Of a stretch of DNA of 64,000 nt, positions 63,853-64,000 are shown one piece after another. Below the pieces are notes generated by a model. That model searched no databases, was not told the DNA's origin, and saw only the letters and a program-made list of their open reading frames with translations. The translations under genes were made by a program, and so were the position numbers. The stretch comes from Capronia americana (taxonomy: Eukaryota; Ascomycota; Eurotiomycetes; Chaetothyriales; Herpotrichiellaceae): assembly GCA_016110215.1 (NCBI GenBank), contig JADWQD010000007.1, positions 1,116,001 through 1,180,000 of the forward strand. The letters run 5' to 3'. Within the stretch, counting starts at the first letter, position 1. Each line of letters starts with the position of its first letter.

Positions 63853-64000
63853 ATGCGAGCCGCCGGCGCCAACACTTTCGACTACAACCTCTCAGGCAGG
63901 CGGAGCAGCCTCTCCGCAAGGACGAAAGCGTGCCAGAGCTGCCCGAGGTGCGTTGACTCCTCCCACTTGACACGGGAGCTAGACTGACGATCGTGCAGCG
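63853..64000 (+). CDS. Zn2Cys6 transcription factor, N-terminus only (cut by the window edge)
   Basis: The ATG at 63853 opens MRAAGANTFDYNLSGRRSSL, then SARTKACQSCPR, the first half of a fungal binuclear cluster (K-A-C-x-x-C). An intron follows: donor GTGCGT after CCGAG, branch GACTGACGAT, acceptor CGTGCAG at about 63998; the window ends two bases later. The usual next residue after the second Cys is Arg; here Pro is read, so the exon end may lie slightly differently. As the only DNA-binding regulator seen, it is a candidate activator of the second cluster. The rest of the gene is outside the window. Confidence 0.68.

Overview
The window is nuclear DNA of a filamentous ascomycete (Pezizomycotina). 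The evidence is short GT-AG introns (mostly about 50-70 nt) with CTNAN-type branch sites, a mitochondrial isoleucyl-tRNA synthetase, an APC11 ring subunit, a fungal microbial-type rhodopsin and a partial Zn2Cys6 regulator. The family content (Baeyer-Villiger monooxygenases, short-chain dehydrogenases, sugar-porter MFS, NmrA-like proteins) suits a catabolically versatile mould or black-yeast-like fungus. Genus and species cannot be read from the sequence. Exon joins below were made by eye, from splice signals, reading phase and family motifs.

Region 1 (about 1-2.1 kb) is decayed: a broken zinc alcohol dehydrogenase and unassignable open frames. Region 2 (2.1-29.8 kb) is a dense catabolic-type cluster on both strands. 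It holds two Baeyer-Villiger monooxygenases, three intact SDRs plus an SDR relic, a sugar-porter MFS, a TRI12-like MFS pump, a kynurenine-formamidase-type cyclase, two carboxymuconolactone-decarboxylase-like proteins, an uncharacterised small protein, an enol-lactonase-like hydrolase, a metallo-beta-lactamase-fold hydrolase, a 3-hydroxyisobutyrate-dehydrogenase-like enzyme and an HSL-type esterase. There is no PKS, NRPS, terpene synthase or P450. The set can be read as uptake, alcohol-to-ketone oxidation (SDR), ketone-to-ester/lactone conversion (BVMO), hydrolysis, and lower-pathway processing. That route is inference. GC-rich CCGGGG/CCCCGG dyads, including a perfect 19-bp palindrome, recur in its promoters.

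Region 3 (30-50.7 kb) is mainly conserved cell biology: a CCCH/RBR ubiquitin ligase (with an in-frame stop in its first zinc finger), a small secreted protein, a rhodopsin with all key proton-pump residues, mitochondrial IleRS, 3-mercaptopyruvate sulfurtransferase, APC11, lineage-specific hypotheticals and an AKR7-type aldo-keto reductase.

Region 4 (51.4-64 kb) is a second, smaller catabolic-type cluster: sugar-porter MFS, two SDRs, two NmrA-like reductases, a VOC protein, an HSL-type hydrolase, an uncharacterised acidic protein and the start of a Zn2Cys6 transcription factor cut by the right edge.

No tRNA, rRNA, CRISPR, transposase or LTR was recognised.
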